This document shows positions 1 through 8,304 of a DNA stretch of 63,350 nt, in pieces (position 1 is the first letter of the stretch; every line of letters starts with the position of its first letter). The notes beneath the pieces are model-generated. The model had not been told where the DNA came from. It worked only from the letters and a program-made list of their open reading frames with translations, and ran no database searches. The DNA is from an uncultured Methanobrevibacter sp. Its GTDB lineage: Archaea; Methanobacteriota; Methanobacteria; Methanobacteriales; Methanobacteriaceae. The stretch is from contig NZ_CAMVTE010000013.1 in assembly GCF_947170395.1 (NCBI RefSeq), positions 1 to 63,350 on the forward strand, given 5' to 3'. Position numbers and translations under genes: made by a program.

Positions 1-30
1 CCATAGTTCTTCTTGTGTGAGTTTAGCCAT
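1..30 (-). CDS. 5' end of a gene that leaves the window
   Basis: Read on the minus strand, an ATG at 30-28 opens a frame of ten codons (MAKLTQEELW) that stays open to the window edge. A TATA-like stretch lies upstream around 40-50. It is rather close to the ATG, so the true start could be a little further inside the gene. Too little is visible to name the product. Confidence 0.35.
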   Translation of the reverse strand, partial: MAKLTQEELW

Positions 31-221
31 ACATTGTTATTTATATATCGCTTATTTAGTACTTTTATACCAGTTTTAACTATTTATATTGTGTTATCAA
101 GTTTTTCACAGTTTTTTACATTTTTTCATCGCTTTGACCACTCATTAACTATATCATAGATATACTTTAATAGAAATCGTTTAATACTATGAATTTGATA
201 TTTAATAATTAAGTGATTATT

Positions 222-1145
222 ATGACTTCAGGTGTTTCAAATAATTATCTGGGACAAGCGATTGTTGAACTTAAAAGGGCATTGGAAAACGATGACAATG
301 CGGCTGAAAAAATGACTGACTTCATTTTAGAGCTTAAAGTGTCAAATCTGTTTATTCCAGGTATCGATGAGGGAGAAGAACTTGTTTACGAAACATTCAT
401 TTTCGAAGAGGATGATTTGAACGTGCTTCCGCTTTTCACAAGCGAGGAAGAGTTCTTCAAACACTACGATGATAACTCAGAATTCAAACCTGTTTCAAAC
501 GAGTTTGAAATCTATGCTGGAATCTCAGATGACATTGACGCAATTGTTATAGACCCTGAAGGGGAATCATTTTTCGTCACACCTGAAATGATCGAGTTTG
601 CAGCCGAAGACTTCTCCATTTCCTATGATGACATCAAGGCCCGTTCCGTTAATGAAATAAGACAGGTATATGACAGCGTTTCAAACGAATCCCTTTGTCA
701 GTTCATACGTGACGAGTCAAATGATGATGATTTGGAAGGCCTTATGGCCGAACTGTCAGGCTCATGGCTTATAAATCTCGTCGTAAGCGAAACTTCACTT
801 GATGAGTTTGCCGATGACGGCATCATCAAAGCCGATGACGTTGACGGATTCAGCCTTTGCGTGATGGAAGATGACGATTCAGGCTATGGAATAGTGTTCA
901 CCGACAAAGATGCAATATCTAAAGCTCTTGATGAAGACGGCCTTTTCTACTACGCTCAGCTTACAAGGCTAAGTTCACTGTTTGAGTTTGTCCTGAGAAA
1001 CGACATGGACGGGGTAATCATCAACCCTGAAAGCGATGATTATCTTATCGAAAGAAGCGCAATACTCGCCCAGGCAAGCGGAATCGACCTTGTGGCTGAA
1101 GACGCAAGCTTTAAAAACTGCCTGGATTATGCATTCATATTATAA
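222..1145 (+). CDS. SseB-like protein with two tandem SseB-type domains
   Basis: A 307-residue acidic cytosolic protein with no signal peptide or membrane segment. Two similar halves, roughly residues 35-135 and 180-300, each have the SseB N-terminal-domain pattern: a hydrophobic strand, an LPLFT-S-x-E-E-F turn in the first half, and a D-x-[IV]-[IV]-[IL]-[ND]-P-[EG] strand near the end (AIVIDPEG, GVIINPES). SseB-type domains are widespread but biochemically poorly defined. I chose ATG 222 over GTG 213 because the GTGAT at 213-217 then serves as the ribosome binding site. The next gene is a paralogue in the same orientation, but a hairpin plus U-run lies between them, so the two may be separate transcripts. 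The family assignment rests on pattern recognition only. Confidence 0.6.
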   Translation: MTSGVSNNYLGQAIVELKRALENDDNAAEKMTDFILELKVSNLFIPGIDEGEELVYETFIFEEDDLNVLPLFTSEEEFFKHYDDNSEFKPVSNEFEIYAGISDDIDAIVIDPEGESFFVTPEMIEFAAEDFSISYDDIKARSVNEIRQVYDSVSNESLCQFIRDESNDDDLEGLMAELSGSWLINLVVSETSLDEFADDGIIKADDVDGFSLCVMEDDDSGYGIVFTDKDAISKALDEDGLFYYAQLTRLSSLFEFVLRNDMDGVIINPESDDYLIERSAILAQASGIDLVAEDASFKNCLDYAFIL

Positions 1146-1162
1146 TTTGTCTTTGACAAATT
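1144..1162 (+). terminator. Hairpin and U-run terminator
   Basis: AATTTGTC, loop TTT, GACAAATT form a perfect 8-bp stem that begins inside the stop codon of the first SseB-like gene. A long T-rich run (CTTTTTTTATTTTTTTT) follows. It probably ends that transcript before the second paralogue. Confidence 0.7.
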
Positions 1163-1217
1163 CTTTTTTTATTTTTTTTCAAAACCCTTTTAAGCTTTCA
1201 AAACAAAACTACTTTTG

Positions 1218-2117
1218 ATGATAACACACAAACACCTCAGAACTGTCATTGAAGACATATATCTAAACGGCAATGAAATAACCGAGGATTTGCTTTTAAG
1301 GCTTATAAATGAATTCAGATACTCCAACCTATACATTCCGGCCAAAAGGCAAGACGGAAAGCTCAACTTCATAATCTATGAGGATGATGATTTGATGATA
1401 ACTCCCCTTTTTACAGATCTTGACGAATTTCACAAGTTTTTTAAAGGCGATGACGTTGAGGTTTTAAACAACACCTTCGAGCTTTACCAGAACATTTTAA
1501 AAAACTCCGAAATCGAAGGATATATCCTCAATCCAGCATCGGAAAAGTATCTCTTCAAAAAGGAGTTCATCTTATCGATTGAAAACCTTCCAAAAACATT
1601 TTTCTACTCACAGAATCCTTACACTCCCGGTGAGCTTAAGGCAATCTATGATGCAATAGATAATTCCGACTTGGAGGAGTTTGCAGCAAACCGCCAGAAC
1701 ATCGGTGACTATGAGGGGCTCTTTGAAAGGCTTGCATCATCAGACATTCTCTGTCTCATGGAGTCTGAAAGCAGCCTGGAGGCGTATATGAAAGACGGCA
1801 TCATCGACATGCAGAAAACCGGACCTCTTGCAAGCATGTTTACCGACAATGTCGGCGGAGTATATGCAACCATTTTCTCATCCCGTGAAAAAATATCAAA
1901 AATAAATACCTCAAAGTTCCGCTACGCCCAGATTGTAAACCTTGCAACCCTTGTCAATTTCGTTTTAACCGAGGACATGGACGGCATCATACTCAATCCC
2001 GGCTCGGATGACGTTCTAATTTCAAGAACCAAGCTTTTGAACTATTCACTTGGCTTTGAGAGATTTGCAAACGACGAAAGGCTTTCCACATCAATGTACT
2101 ATCTTTTCAGTGTATGA
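1218..2117 (+). CDS. SseB-like protein, paralogue of the preceding gene
   Basis: A 299-residue soluble protein with the same two-domain build as the gene at 222. Shared landmarks are SNLYIPA near residue 37, EDDDLMITPLFTD-LDEF near residue 60, and EDMDGIILNPGSDD near residue 255, which matches NDMDGVIINPESDD in the neighbour. This looks like a local gene duplication. ATG 1218 is preferred to TTG 1215; neither has an obvious ribosome binding site. The following gene begins 36 bases downstream on the same strand. Its function is unknown. By analogy with SseB-fold proteins it may bind a partner protein rather than catalyse a reaction, but that is a guess. Confidence 0.6.
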   Translation: MITHKHLRTVIEDIYLNGNEITEDLLLRLINEFRYSNLYIPAKRQDGKLNFIIYEDDDLMITPLFTDLDEFHKFFKGDDVEVLNNTFELYQNILKNSEIEGYILNPASEKYLFKKEFILSIENLPKTFFYSQNPYTPGELKAIYDAIDNSDLEEFAANRQNIGDYEGLFERLASSDILCLMESESSLEAYMKDGIIDMQKTGPLASMFTDNVGGVYATIFSSREKISKINTSKFRYAQIVNLATLVNFVLTEDMDGIILNPGSDDVLISRTKLLNYSLGFERFANDERLSTSMYYLFSV

Positions 2118-2153
2118 AAATTTTTAATACTCACAAAATATAAACTATAAACC

Positions 2154-2699
2154 ATGTCTGAATTATCCGAGTTAATAGAAATAAACAGAAACATCGAAAA
2201 GCAAAACGAGGAAATCATCCGACTTTTAAAAAAGATTGCAGGTGAGGATGGTTTCACCTACGTAAAGATGGAAAAGGAAGAGGTCGTTTTTGATGAAATC
2301 GAAGCCGTTGATCTTTTGAAGACAACACCTGATGTCGGCGAGGTATACTTTGTTGATAATGGTGAGGTTTTTTTCCTAAAAATCGAAAACGGCGAGACTG
2401 TAGTTAGAAATCTTTCAGGTAAAGGCGAACCAAGTGATTTTGAAATCCAGGAGCTTGTTGCAGGTGAAACAATAAAAAGGGATGAGGCCATAGGTGAAAA
2501 CATCGTCGTTTTGGGCGTTGAAAACTCCCAGAACCTGCCGCAGATACTTCAGGTCTGCCATGAACAGGGTGCAGAGAAGGTATACATCCCATGGTATGAG
2601 ATGAAACAGCTCATAGGAGCTCCTGAGACACTGATGACCCTTTTGAAACTTGACTTTTACAGAACAGAAGAGGAACTCTTGATGAAACTCTTCGCATAA
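2154..2699 (+). CDS. Unknown protein with N-terminal coiled coil
   Basis: 181 residues. The first 30 or so (ELSELIEINRNIEKQNEEI and on) have heptad-like spacing and should form a short coiled coil, suggesting oligomerisation. The rest is mixed alpha/beta and acidic, with an alternating strand region around residues 60-85 (VGEVYFVDNGEVFFLKI). No catalytic motif, signal peptide or membrane segment is visible. The stop lies next to the GGTGAT ribosome binding site of the zinc-ribbon gene that begins 10 bases later, so the two are almost certainly translated from one message. I do not recognise the family. Confidence 0.7.
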   Translation: MSELSELIEINRNIEKQNEEIIRLLKKIAGEDGFTYVKMEKEEVVFDEIEAVDLLKTTPDVGEVYFVDNGEVFFLKIENGETVVRNLSGKGEPSDFEIQELVAGETIKRDEAIGENIVVLGVENSQNLPQILQVCHEQGAEKVYIPWYEMKQLIGAPETLMTLLKLDFYRTEEELLMKLFA

Positions 2700-2708
2700 G
2701 GTGATAAA

Positions 2709-3038
2709 ATGACAAAATACTGTCCGAACTGTGGAGAGCATCTCATAGACGATGCAAAATTCTGCAAAAGCTGCGGAATGAAACTGGATGGAAGCCAAAA
2801 AACAAACCCGTCCGAGTACAAGTTCACACCTCCTGTTGTTGAAAAGGATTATAAATTAATATCACTCATAGGTGGGGCGATAGGATTTCTGATTTTTCCT
2901 TTAATCGGAATTATCATTGGAATTTACATTTATACCCGAAAGGACAGCTCAAGGGCTAAAACCTATGGTTCGGCAGTAATAGGGGTATCAGTTTTAAAGG
3001 TAATTTTTAACTTCCTTAGAATAATTTTTTACATATGA
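2709..3038 (+). CDS. Zinc-ribbon membrane protein
   Basis: 109 residues. The N-terminus is a four-cysteine zinc ribbon, C-P-N-C near residue 5 and C-K-S-C near residue 20 (CPNC...FCKSCG). Two hydrophobic segments follow, at about 50-73 and 85-108, so the ribbon should face the cytoplasm while the rest spans the membrane. It starts at ATG 2709 with the GGTG ribosome binding site at the genome's usual five-base spacing. It is tightly packed with the next gene, which also has a zinc ribbon. The role is unknown; small proteins of this type are common in methanogens. Confidence 0.75.
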   Translation: MTKYCPNCGEHLIDDAKFCKSCGMKLDGSQKTNPSEYKFTPPVVEKDYKLISLIGGAIGFLIFPLIGIIIGIYIYTRKDSSRAKTYGSAVIGVSVLKVIFNFLRIIFYI

Positions 3039-3043
3039 TTTAA

Positions 3044-4168
3044 ATGACTTTTGAAATTCTTGAAAAATATGCAAAAGAAGATGTGGAAAAAACACGGCTG
3101 ATAGATTCGCTTTTAAATCCTCCACACCTTAATTATTGTCTTAAAGAAATCAGTTTTTCTGATATGGCTTTCGAGCCAAAGTTCGAAGAGCCGCTGATGC
3201 AGTGTCCAAGCTGCGGGGAAAAATATCCCGAAAGCGAAATGTTCTGCATGAAATGCGGCGTAAAGCTTACAGACATCGAAGATGTCAATATATATGAGCT
3301 TGAAGTATCACATGTCTTTGATGTTGCCGGCGAAAATGTCTATGAAAGCTTTGAGGAAATATTTTCTGAGAACAACATTAAAGCAGTCAGAAAGTTTAAT
3401 CTGAGGGTAGCCCATTTCAAAAAGATAATCGATGAAATCAGAATGGCCGCAATCGCAAACGTCGATAAAGCCATCAAGGAAAACGACATCAATTTAAAGG
3501 AGTTGTCTGTTCTTGAGAAGATTTTGCTTTTTTCAAAGTCATTTGTTGATATCGAATACAAATCACAGGGCTCAGAACTCGGATATTACGAATTCAACAG
3601 GATTTATGTTGATGACAGACAGCTTGACGCCCTTCAGATTACAACGCTTCTCCATGAACTTACACATTTTCTAATAAAAGAGATAGTTTGCCGCATTCTC
3701 TGTCTGCTTTTGGACTGCGCCAAAACAGCCCAAATCGAATCGGTTGCAACATATATTCTTTCATACTCACAGATAAATCAGTTGATTGACGAGTATGCAG
3801 CACACACAGTCGAGGGACGCTTCACACTTATGGGCTATCAGGACTATTCATCATTTCTAAACATCCAAAATTCAATAGACGCACCGGACGAGGAAATAGA
3901 GATGATCAAGGCAATCGGAAATACTCTTGCAGACCATATCAAAAAAATCATCGAGGCATACGTTGACCGTGACATGCTTGAAGAGATAAAAAGGCAGTTT
4001 AAATCAGACATAATGGAAAGGCCTGATTACTCCAATCTTGAACATGAAAACTGTATGCTTTTAAACGGCAGGGGACTGATTCAGGCACTGAGGCTTGTCA
4101 TGGCAGATGGATTTGAAATCGCCTGCGATAACATTGACACATTAAAGAAATACAACATGCAATGGTGA
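3044..4168 (+). CDS. Zinc-ribbon protein with HExxH metallopeptidase motif
   Basis: 374 residues. Residues about 52-76 form a zinc ribbon (CPSCGEKYPESEMFCMKCG). At about 203-207 the motif HELTH sits in a hydrophobic helix (TTLLHELTHFLIKEI). An acidic DEYAAH segment lies about 45 residues further on and could supply the third zinc ligand, as in gluzincin-type peptidases. This is therefore probably a zinc-dependent peptidase or a relative, apparently cytosolic because there is no signal peptide. It lies five bases after the zinc-ribbon membrane gene and shares its stop codon with the ribosome binding site of the acetyltransferase gene. Peptidase activity is inferred from the motif only, and the substrate is unknown. 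Confidence 0.6.
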   Translation: MTFEILEKYAKEDVEKTRLIDSLLNPPHLNYCLKEISFSDMAFEPKFEEPLMQCPSCGEKYPESEMFCMKCGVKLTDIEDVNIYELEVSHVFDVAGENVYESFEEIFSENNIKAVRKFNLRVAHFKKIIDEIRMAAIANVDKAIKENDINLKELSVLEKILLFSKSFVDIEYKSQGSELGYYEFNRIYVDDRQLDALQITTLLHELTHFLIKEIVCRILCLLLDCAKTAQIESVATYILSYSQINQLIDEYAAHTVEGRFTLMGYQDYSSFLNIQNSIDAPDEEIEMIKAIGNTLADHIKKIIEAYVDRDMLEEIKRQFKSDIMERPDYSNLEHENCMLLNGRGLIQALRLVMADGFEIACDNIDTLKKYNMQW

Positions 4169-4172
4169 TATC

Positions 4173-4622
4173 ATTAGGCATATACTTAAGAAATTTGATG
4201 AACTGTCATTATATGAGCTTTATGGGATTTTACGCCTTAGAAGTGAAGTCTTTGTTGTGGAGCAGGACTGCCCATATCAGGACCTTGACGGCAAGGATTT
4301 GTGCGCATGGCATATGTTTTTAATGGACGGAGACGAGGTGGTTTCTGTTTTGAGAATACTTCCCGAAGGCGTTTCATATGATGAAATGGCAATCGGAAGG
4401 CTGATCGTTAAAAAGGACTATAGGGGTCAGGGCATTTCACAGCAAATGATGAAAAAGGCAATCTGTTTCATTACAGATTATTTGGGAAAGGATAAAATCA
4501 GACTGTCCGGTCAGGCATATCTTTTGGATTTCTACTGCAGTTTAGGTTTTAGGAAAGTCTCTGACGTCTATCTGGAAGACGGAATTGACCATTACGAATT
4601 CTTATATGAGGTAAAAAAATGA
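4173..4622 (+). CDS. ElaA-like GNAT N-acetyltransferase, apparent ATT start
   Basis: An ElaA-type GNAT acetyltransferase that would transfer an acetyl group from acetyl-CoA to an unknown amine. The ElaA signature is clear: LRLRSEVFVVEQDCPYQDLDG, IGRLIVKKDYRGQGISQQMM (acetyl-CoA loop R-G-Q-G-I) and LDFYCSLGFRKVSDVYLEDG. The first in-frame GTG (4257) would remove about 28 conserved N-terminal residues. Reading upstream, the frame is open to ATT 4173 and encodes the missing family N-terminus (FDELSLYELYGIL). That ATT lies five bases after GGTG at 4164-4167, the standard spacing here. The product is about 149 residues, normal for the family. Its stop overlaps the next start as ATGA. ATC 4170 is a less likely alternative. 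Confidence 0.8.
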   Translation: MRHILKKFDELSLYELYGILRLRSEVFVVEQDCPYQDLDGKDLCAWHMFLMDGDEVVSVLRILPEGVSYDEMAIGRLIVKKDYRGQGISQQMMKKAICFITDYLGKDKIRLSGQAYLLDFYCSLGFRKVSDVYLEDGIDHYEFLYEVKK

Positions 4623-4909
4623 ACATCAAACAAAAGGTTTTGGAACTAAACTCACAGTACAAAAACGAAAACAAAAACATTGAAGATTTTCTTTTGACAA
4701 TAATTACAAGATACCAGCTTTTCGAGCCGTGCAGATACCTGGCAGAAGACGACGAATGGGTAAACGTCGCAATGGAATCATTTGAGGATGAAAGCGTTGC
4801 CCAGGCAATGTCAATCAGAAAATCCGAAATCGTGATGTTTGCAATATTCAACCGTGAGGAAATCGAGGTTGTCGAGCCTAAACAGGAATCAGAGGTTTTT
4901 TATCAATGA
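4619..4909 (+). CDS. Small unknown protein
   Basis: 96 residues, acidic, soluble and probably mostly helical. No recognisable motif. It overlaps the ElaA-like gene upstream by four bases (ATGA) and the next small gene by four bases (ATGA), so translation of all three is likely coupled. Confidence 0.7.
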   Translation: MNIKQKVLELNSQYKNENKNIEDFLLTIITRYQLFEPCRYLAEDDEWVNVAMESFEDESVAQAMSIRKSEIVMFAIFNREEIEVVEPKQESEVFYQ

Positions 4910-5202
4910 AAGAGATTTTCATAGCCGAAGACTTTGACGTTGAGGATGTCTCATCCAGACTAATTTCCATAATGGCATCATGGTCTTCAAGGCTTTTAGA
5001 CATAAACGGACCAAGCTGGGTTGTCTATAGCTGGGATATGGAAGTCAAATATCTGTTTTTCTTTGAAGTGGACTTCAATGACATTGAAACACGTATAAAA
5101 TTAGAGGATTTAAAGCTTAATGTCATTCACGCAATCGAATCGCTTAAAGACGAGACCACATACCGCGATAATCTGATAAACGAAGTTTTTCTAAAAAAAT
5201 AA
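4906..5202 (+). CDS. Small unknown protein
   Basis: 98 residues, acidic, soluble. The middle is rich in aromatic residues (PSWVVYSWDMEVKYLFFF, residues about 37-54), suggesting a compact beta sheet followed by a helix. It is the last gene of the same-strand run that begins near 0.2 kb. It starts inside the stop of the preceding gene (ATGA) and is followed by an A-rich convergent gap of 18 bases. I do not recognise the family. Confidence 0.7.
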   Translation: MKEIFIAEDFDVEDVSSRLISIMASWSSRLLDINGPSWVVYSWDMEVKYLFFFEVDFNDIETRIKLEDLKLNVIHAIESLKDETTYRDNLINEVFLKK

Positions 5203-5220
5203 AAAAAGAAAGAATTAACC

Positions 5221-5574
5221 CTATTTGTTAATTCTTGTATTGTAGTATCTTACACCTTCATCATCATATGTATACCATCTTTGTACTTCTTCATCGAACT
5301 TTTCGCCGATTACGGTAACATATGAATCGGTTTGAGGGTTGTAAACTTTATAAGTTGCATTGGTATTGTTTGTTTCATTGACTCTAGTTGAATTGTCTCC
5401 AACAACATTTGTATTTGTAATGTTGTCTGCGTTGATTACAGTTTTTTGAGTTGTATTGTTGGTGATGTCCATTGCGGTATTGTCTGAAGTGTAGACGTAT
5501 GCTGCAACGCCAACCAGTGCAATGACCAAAATTGCAATGGCAACCAAAATAATGTTTTTCTTATCGAGTGCCAT
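5221..5574 (-). CDS. Small membrane-anchored or secreted protein
   Basis: 117 residues. One hydrophobic segment at about 8-28 follows a short basic N-terminus (MALDKKN), which fits a signal anchor. The rest is an outside, Asn/Thr-rich stretch with several N-x-T/S sites (residues about 30-75), then a short conserved-looking tail with KVYNPQTDSYVTVIGEKFDE. GGTGAT just upstream (minus strand, near 5582) fits the start. It probably sits on the cell surface. No known domain was recognised. Confidence 0.7.
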   Translation of the reverse strand: MALDKKNIILVAIAILVIALVGVAAYVYTSDNTAMDITNNTTQKTVINADNITNTNVVGDNSTRVNETNNTNATYKVYNPQTDSYVTVIGEKFDEEVQRWYTYDDEGVRYYNTRINK

Positions 5575-5608
5575 AAAATATCACCTGTTAATATATTAGT
5601 ATCTTATC

Positions 5609-6709
5609 CTATTTATTAATATCACTCACGTCGTAGTCATCTATGATTAGATAGTCATATTCGGAATGTTTTTGCTTGATTTCGCCGATTACCTTTGCCT
5701 TGATATCTTCCCGGTCATAGTCAAAGTCAACAATCATGTCAACAGTAACGAGCTTGTCCTCCTCATAGACAATAAATCCGTGGGTTTCAATGATTCCTTC
5801 GTATTTGGCACATATTTCAGCCAAGTCATCCTGAATTTCGCGATATCCTTCCTGCTTTGCATAGATTCCGACGGTTACAGCGATTGTAAACTCCTCATAG
5901 ATTTTACCGGAAATAAGTCTTGAAAGCTTCTGGATTTCAACGGCCGTAAGTGAATCGTCAACCTTTACGTGGATAGATCCGTTCATGCTTTCAGGTCCGT
6001 AGTTGTGAAGCACCAAGTCATATACTCCATAAACCTGCGGAAACTCCATAATTGATTTTTTGATTTTTTTACTTAATTCGGTATCGATTCTTTTGCCTAT
6101 GAGGCTGTCGACGGTTTCGCGAAGCATGTCAATACCTGCCTTGATAATGACGGCTGAAATTATTACGCCTAAAATTCCCTCAACGGAAATTCCCCAGATG
6201 TATGATATTATTGCTCCGACGAGTGTTGCAAAGGAAAGTATAGCATCAAAGTATGCATCGCTTCCGGATGCCACAAGTGCCTGTGAGTTTATGGTCTCAC
6301 CAACGCTCTTGACATATCTTCCCAAAACGAATTTCACGCCAACTGCAACAGCAATGATTATAAGTGAAACCACTGAATAGCTTGTAACGTCAGGATTCCA
6401 TATCTTTGGAGCGGACTCAAGCAATGCTGTAACTCCAGCCCAAAGCACGATTGCAACGATAATGACTGAAGAGAAGTATTCTATTCTTCCGAATCCGTAA
6501 GGATGGTCCTTGTCAGGGGCCTTGTTTGCCAGCTTTGTACCTATGATTGTTATTATGGAAGACAAGGCATCGGTCAGGTTGTTTACTGCATCCAATGTAA
6601 TCGCAATTGAATTTACCAGAATTCCGATAGTTGCCTTAAATGCAACCAGAACCAGATTGACAGCAATTCCGATTATACTGGTTTTAATGATTTTTTCCTG
6701 TCTTGTCAT
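5609..6709 (-). CDS. Cation diffusion facilitator (CDF) metal efflux transporter
   Basis: 366 residues: about six membrane segments in the first 210, then a long cytoplasmic part with one or two ferredoxin-like regulatory domains, longer than a typical 300-residue CDF. The second segment carries N-N-L-T-D-A-L-S-S and the fifth S-D-A-Y-F-D-A. The metal-site pattern is thus N-x-x-x-D plus D-x-x-x-D, rather than the H-x-x-x-D usual for zinc exporters, which points to manganese or iron. The HPYGFGRIEYFSS motif is also typical of the family. ATG 6709 is chosen over TTG 6730 because the family begins just before the first membrane helix. It is monocistronic. Confidence 0.9.
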   Translation of the reverse strand: MTRQEKIIKTSIIGIAVNLVLVAFKATIGILVNSIAITLDAVNNLTDALSSIITIIGTKLANKAPDKDHPYGFGRIEYFSSVIIVAIVLWAGVTALLESAPKIWNPDVTSYSVVSLIIIAVAVGVKFVLGRYVKSVGETINSQALVASGSDAYFDAILSFATLVGAIISYIWGISVEGILGVIISAVIIKAGIDMLRETVDSLIGKRIDTELSKKIKKSIMEFPQVYGVYDLVLHNYGPESMNGSIHVKVDDSLTAVEIQKLSRLISGKIYEEFTIAVTVGIYAKQEGYREIQDDLAEICAKYEGIIETHGFIVYEEDKLVTVDMIVDFDYDREDIKAKVIGEIKQKHSEYDYLIIDDYDVSDINK

Positions 6710-6806
6710 AATGTAATGTCTGTTGGGCAATGGTTAAAAATATTGTTATTAAATTCGAAAAAAAGTATGATTGTATTCATTCTCCAATAGATTTTTGGTG
6801 ATGGGT

Positions 6807-7754
6807 TTATTCAAAATTTTCATTGATTTTGTGGAGTCTGTCGATTTCACGCTCAAGGATTTCATGAATGTTTTCGGTCTTTAAAAGACGGTGGTGGAAA
6901 TCATGTATCTCCACTTTCTTTGGAACCTTGAGATAGTCCCCGTATCTGTATTCAAGATAATGAACAGGGTTTTTGGGACATGGGTATTCTCTTGACTCGA
7001 AGCCGATTGTGGAGAGCGGAAACATCTCGTCTGTTTCATATACTCCGAATGAAAAGTCGCTGTCCTCGATTGATGTCATTACATGGTCGCACTTTTCGGT
7101 TGTAAGGTTAAGCTTTTGGAATGTGGATTTTAGGAGTTCACGTCTGTCGGCTCCGGCGTTTATCTCAACTCTGAAGCGTTTGTGCTCTTCAAGGTATTTT
7201 TCCTTTAAATCATCGGTAATCTTTTCAACGTAATCTGTCGGGAAAACGTCAACAAAACCTATCAAATCATCTTCGACCCAGTAGTCGAGCTTGGTGAATG
7301 GAGTAATCTTTCCGCCGGCCTTTGCGGTATTTTTCACAAGTAGATTGTCCTCAAGACCGTATGATTTGACCTCCGCTCTGACGACATCGAGGAATTTCTC
7401 ATAGTCGCATCTCATCATGTTGATGTCGCAGTCATCATCCCACGGGATGAATCCGCCGTGCCTGTATGCTCCAAGAAGGCTTCCTCCGTAAAGCCACCAT
7501 TCGATGCCGTGCTTTTTGCACACGTTGTCGATAAAGTCAAGCATTTCCAAAACCAGTTCACGTGACTGAACAACCAGTCTTTTTGGGGTAAGTTCATGGA
7601 AAACGTAAAGGTTATTGAAAAGAATGTTGTAGGAGTCCAAAATTTCGGCGTTTTCCCTCTCCAACTTTCTGATTCTCATTTCAAGCTCTCTGTTTCCCCT
7701 TATGAGTCTGCCTACCTTTGATTTAATTTTTCTTACCTTGTTCATTAAAGACAT
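6807..7754 (-). CDS. LicD family phosphotransferase
   Basis: A LicD-type enzyme. Relatives transfer phosphocholine or similar phospho-groups from nucleotide donors onto cell-surface sugars. The hallmark GGSLLGAYRHGGFIPWDDD (residues about 88-106) holds the nucleotidyltransferase-fold GGS and the metal-binding DDDCD. The first 45 residues are basic and charged with heptad spacing (RELEMRIRKLERENAEI), so the enzyme may dock through an N-terminal coiled coil. ATG 7754 has GTGG six bases ahead. The glycosyltransferase locus begins 1 kb away on the other strand, so this enzyme probably decorates that glycan. The group transferred in archaea is not known to me. Confidence 0.88.
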   Translation of the reverse strand: MSLMNKVRKIKSKVGRLIRGNRELEMRIRKLERENAEILDSYNILFNNLYVFHELTPKRLVVQSRELVLEMLDFIDNVCKKHGIEWWLYGGSLLGAYRHGGFIPWDDDCDINMMRCDYEKFLDVVRAEVKSYGLEDNLLVKNTAKAGGKITPFTKLDYWVEDDLIGFVDVFPTDYVEKITDDLKEKYLEEHKRFRVEINAGADRRELLKSTFQKLNLTTEKCDHVMTSIEDSDFSFGVYETDEMFPLSTIGFESREYPCPKNPVHYLEYRYGDYLKVPKKVEIHDFHHRLLKTENIHEILEREIDRLHKINENFE

Positions 7755-7863
7755 TGAAAACCACAATCCTTTTTATGATATTCTTTTATGCAGTGAAAAT
7801 ATTTAAATTTATTTAGTATGACATTTAAATATTATATTATAGTAAATTCAAGGTGTATGATTA

Positions 7864-8295
7864 ATGTATCAGAAAATTTTATTACCTACCGACGGATCAG
7901 GTTATGCCGAACAGGAAGTTGACAGGGTCACCAAGCTCATTGCAGATGACGGTGAGATAATAGTGCTTTCTGTAGCTGGAAAACTGACTTCCAGTGCATT
8001 TCAAAGTAGAAATAAGGTAAGAAAGGTCAATGAAAGACTTTTGAAGGAAGCAAAAACTGCTGTCAAAAGCATGGCCGACAAGTTCGACGATTCCCTTAAC
8101 GTCAAGACAATCGTAAGGACAGGTTTTCCGGCAGAAACAATCAATGAGGTTGTAGCCGAGGAAGGCGTTGAGCTTATCGTGATTTCAGCTTCAGGTAAAA
8201 GCGGTCTTCACAGGCTGATTATTGGAAGCGTTGCAGAAAAGGTTTTGAAAACCGCAGACATTGACGTTTTGCTAATCCACAACAACGAAATCTAA
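7864..8295 (+). CDS. Universal stress protein, UspA family
   Basis: 143 residues, the usual length of a single-domain Usp. It has the N-terminal strand and P-T-D-G-S loop (ILLPTDGSGYAEQ). The C-terminal nucleotide-binding signature is G-K-S-G-L-H-R-L-I-I-G-S followed by VAEKVL, which in ATP-binding Usp proteins contacts the phosphates. It is probably a cytosolic ATP-binding stress protein. The anchored protein gene follows 9 bases after the stop with its own GGTG, so the two are likely cotranscribed. Confidence 0.9.
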   Translation: MYQKILLPTDGSGYAEQEVDRVTKLIADDGEIIVLSVAGKLTSSAFQSRNKVRKVNERLLKEAKTAVKSMADKFDDSLNVKTIVRTGFPAETINEVVAEEGVELIVISASGKSGLHRLIIGSVAEKVLKTADIDVLLIHNNEI

Positions 8296-8304
8296 GGTGT
8301 ATCT

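Noticed and set aside
4141-4260. Frameshift or pseudogene at the start of the ElaA-like gene
   Set aside because: The frame is open and family-like all the way to a well-spaced ATT, so an unusual start explains it without damage.
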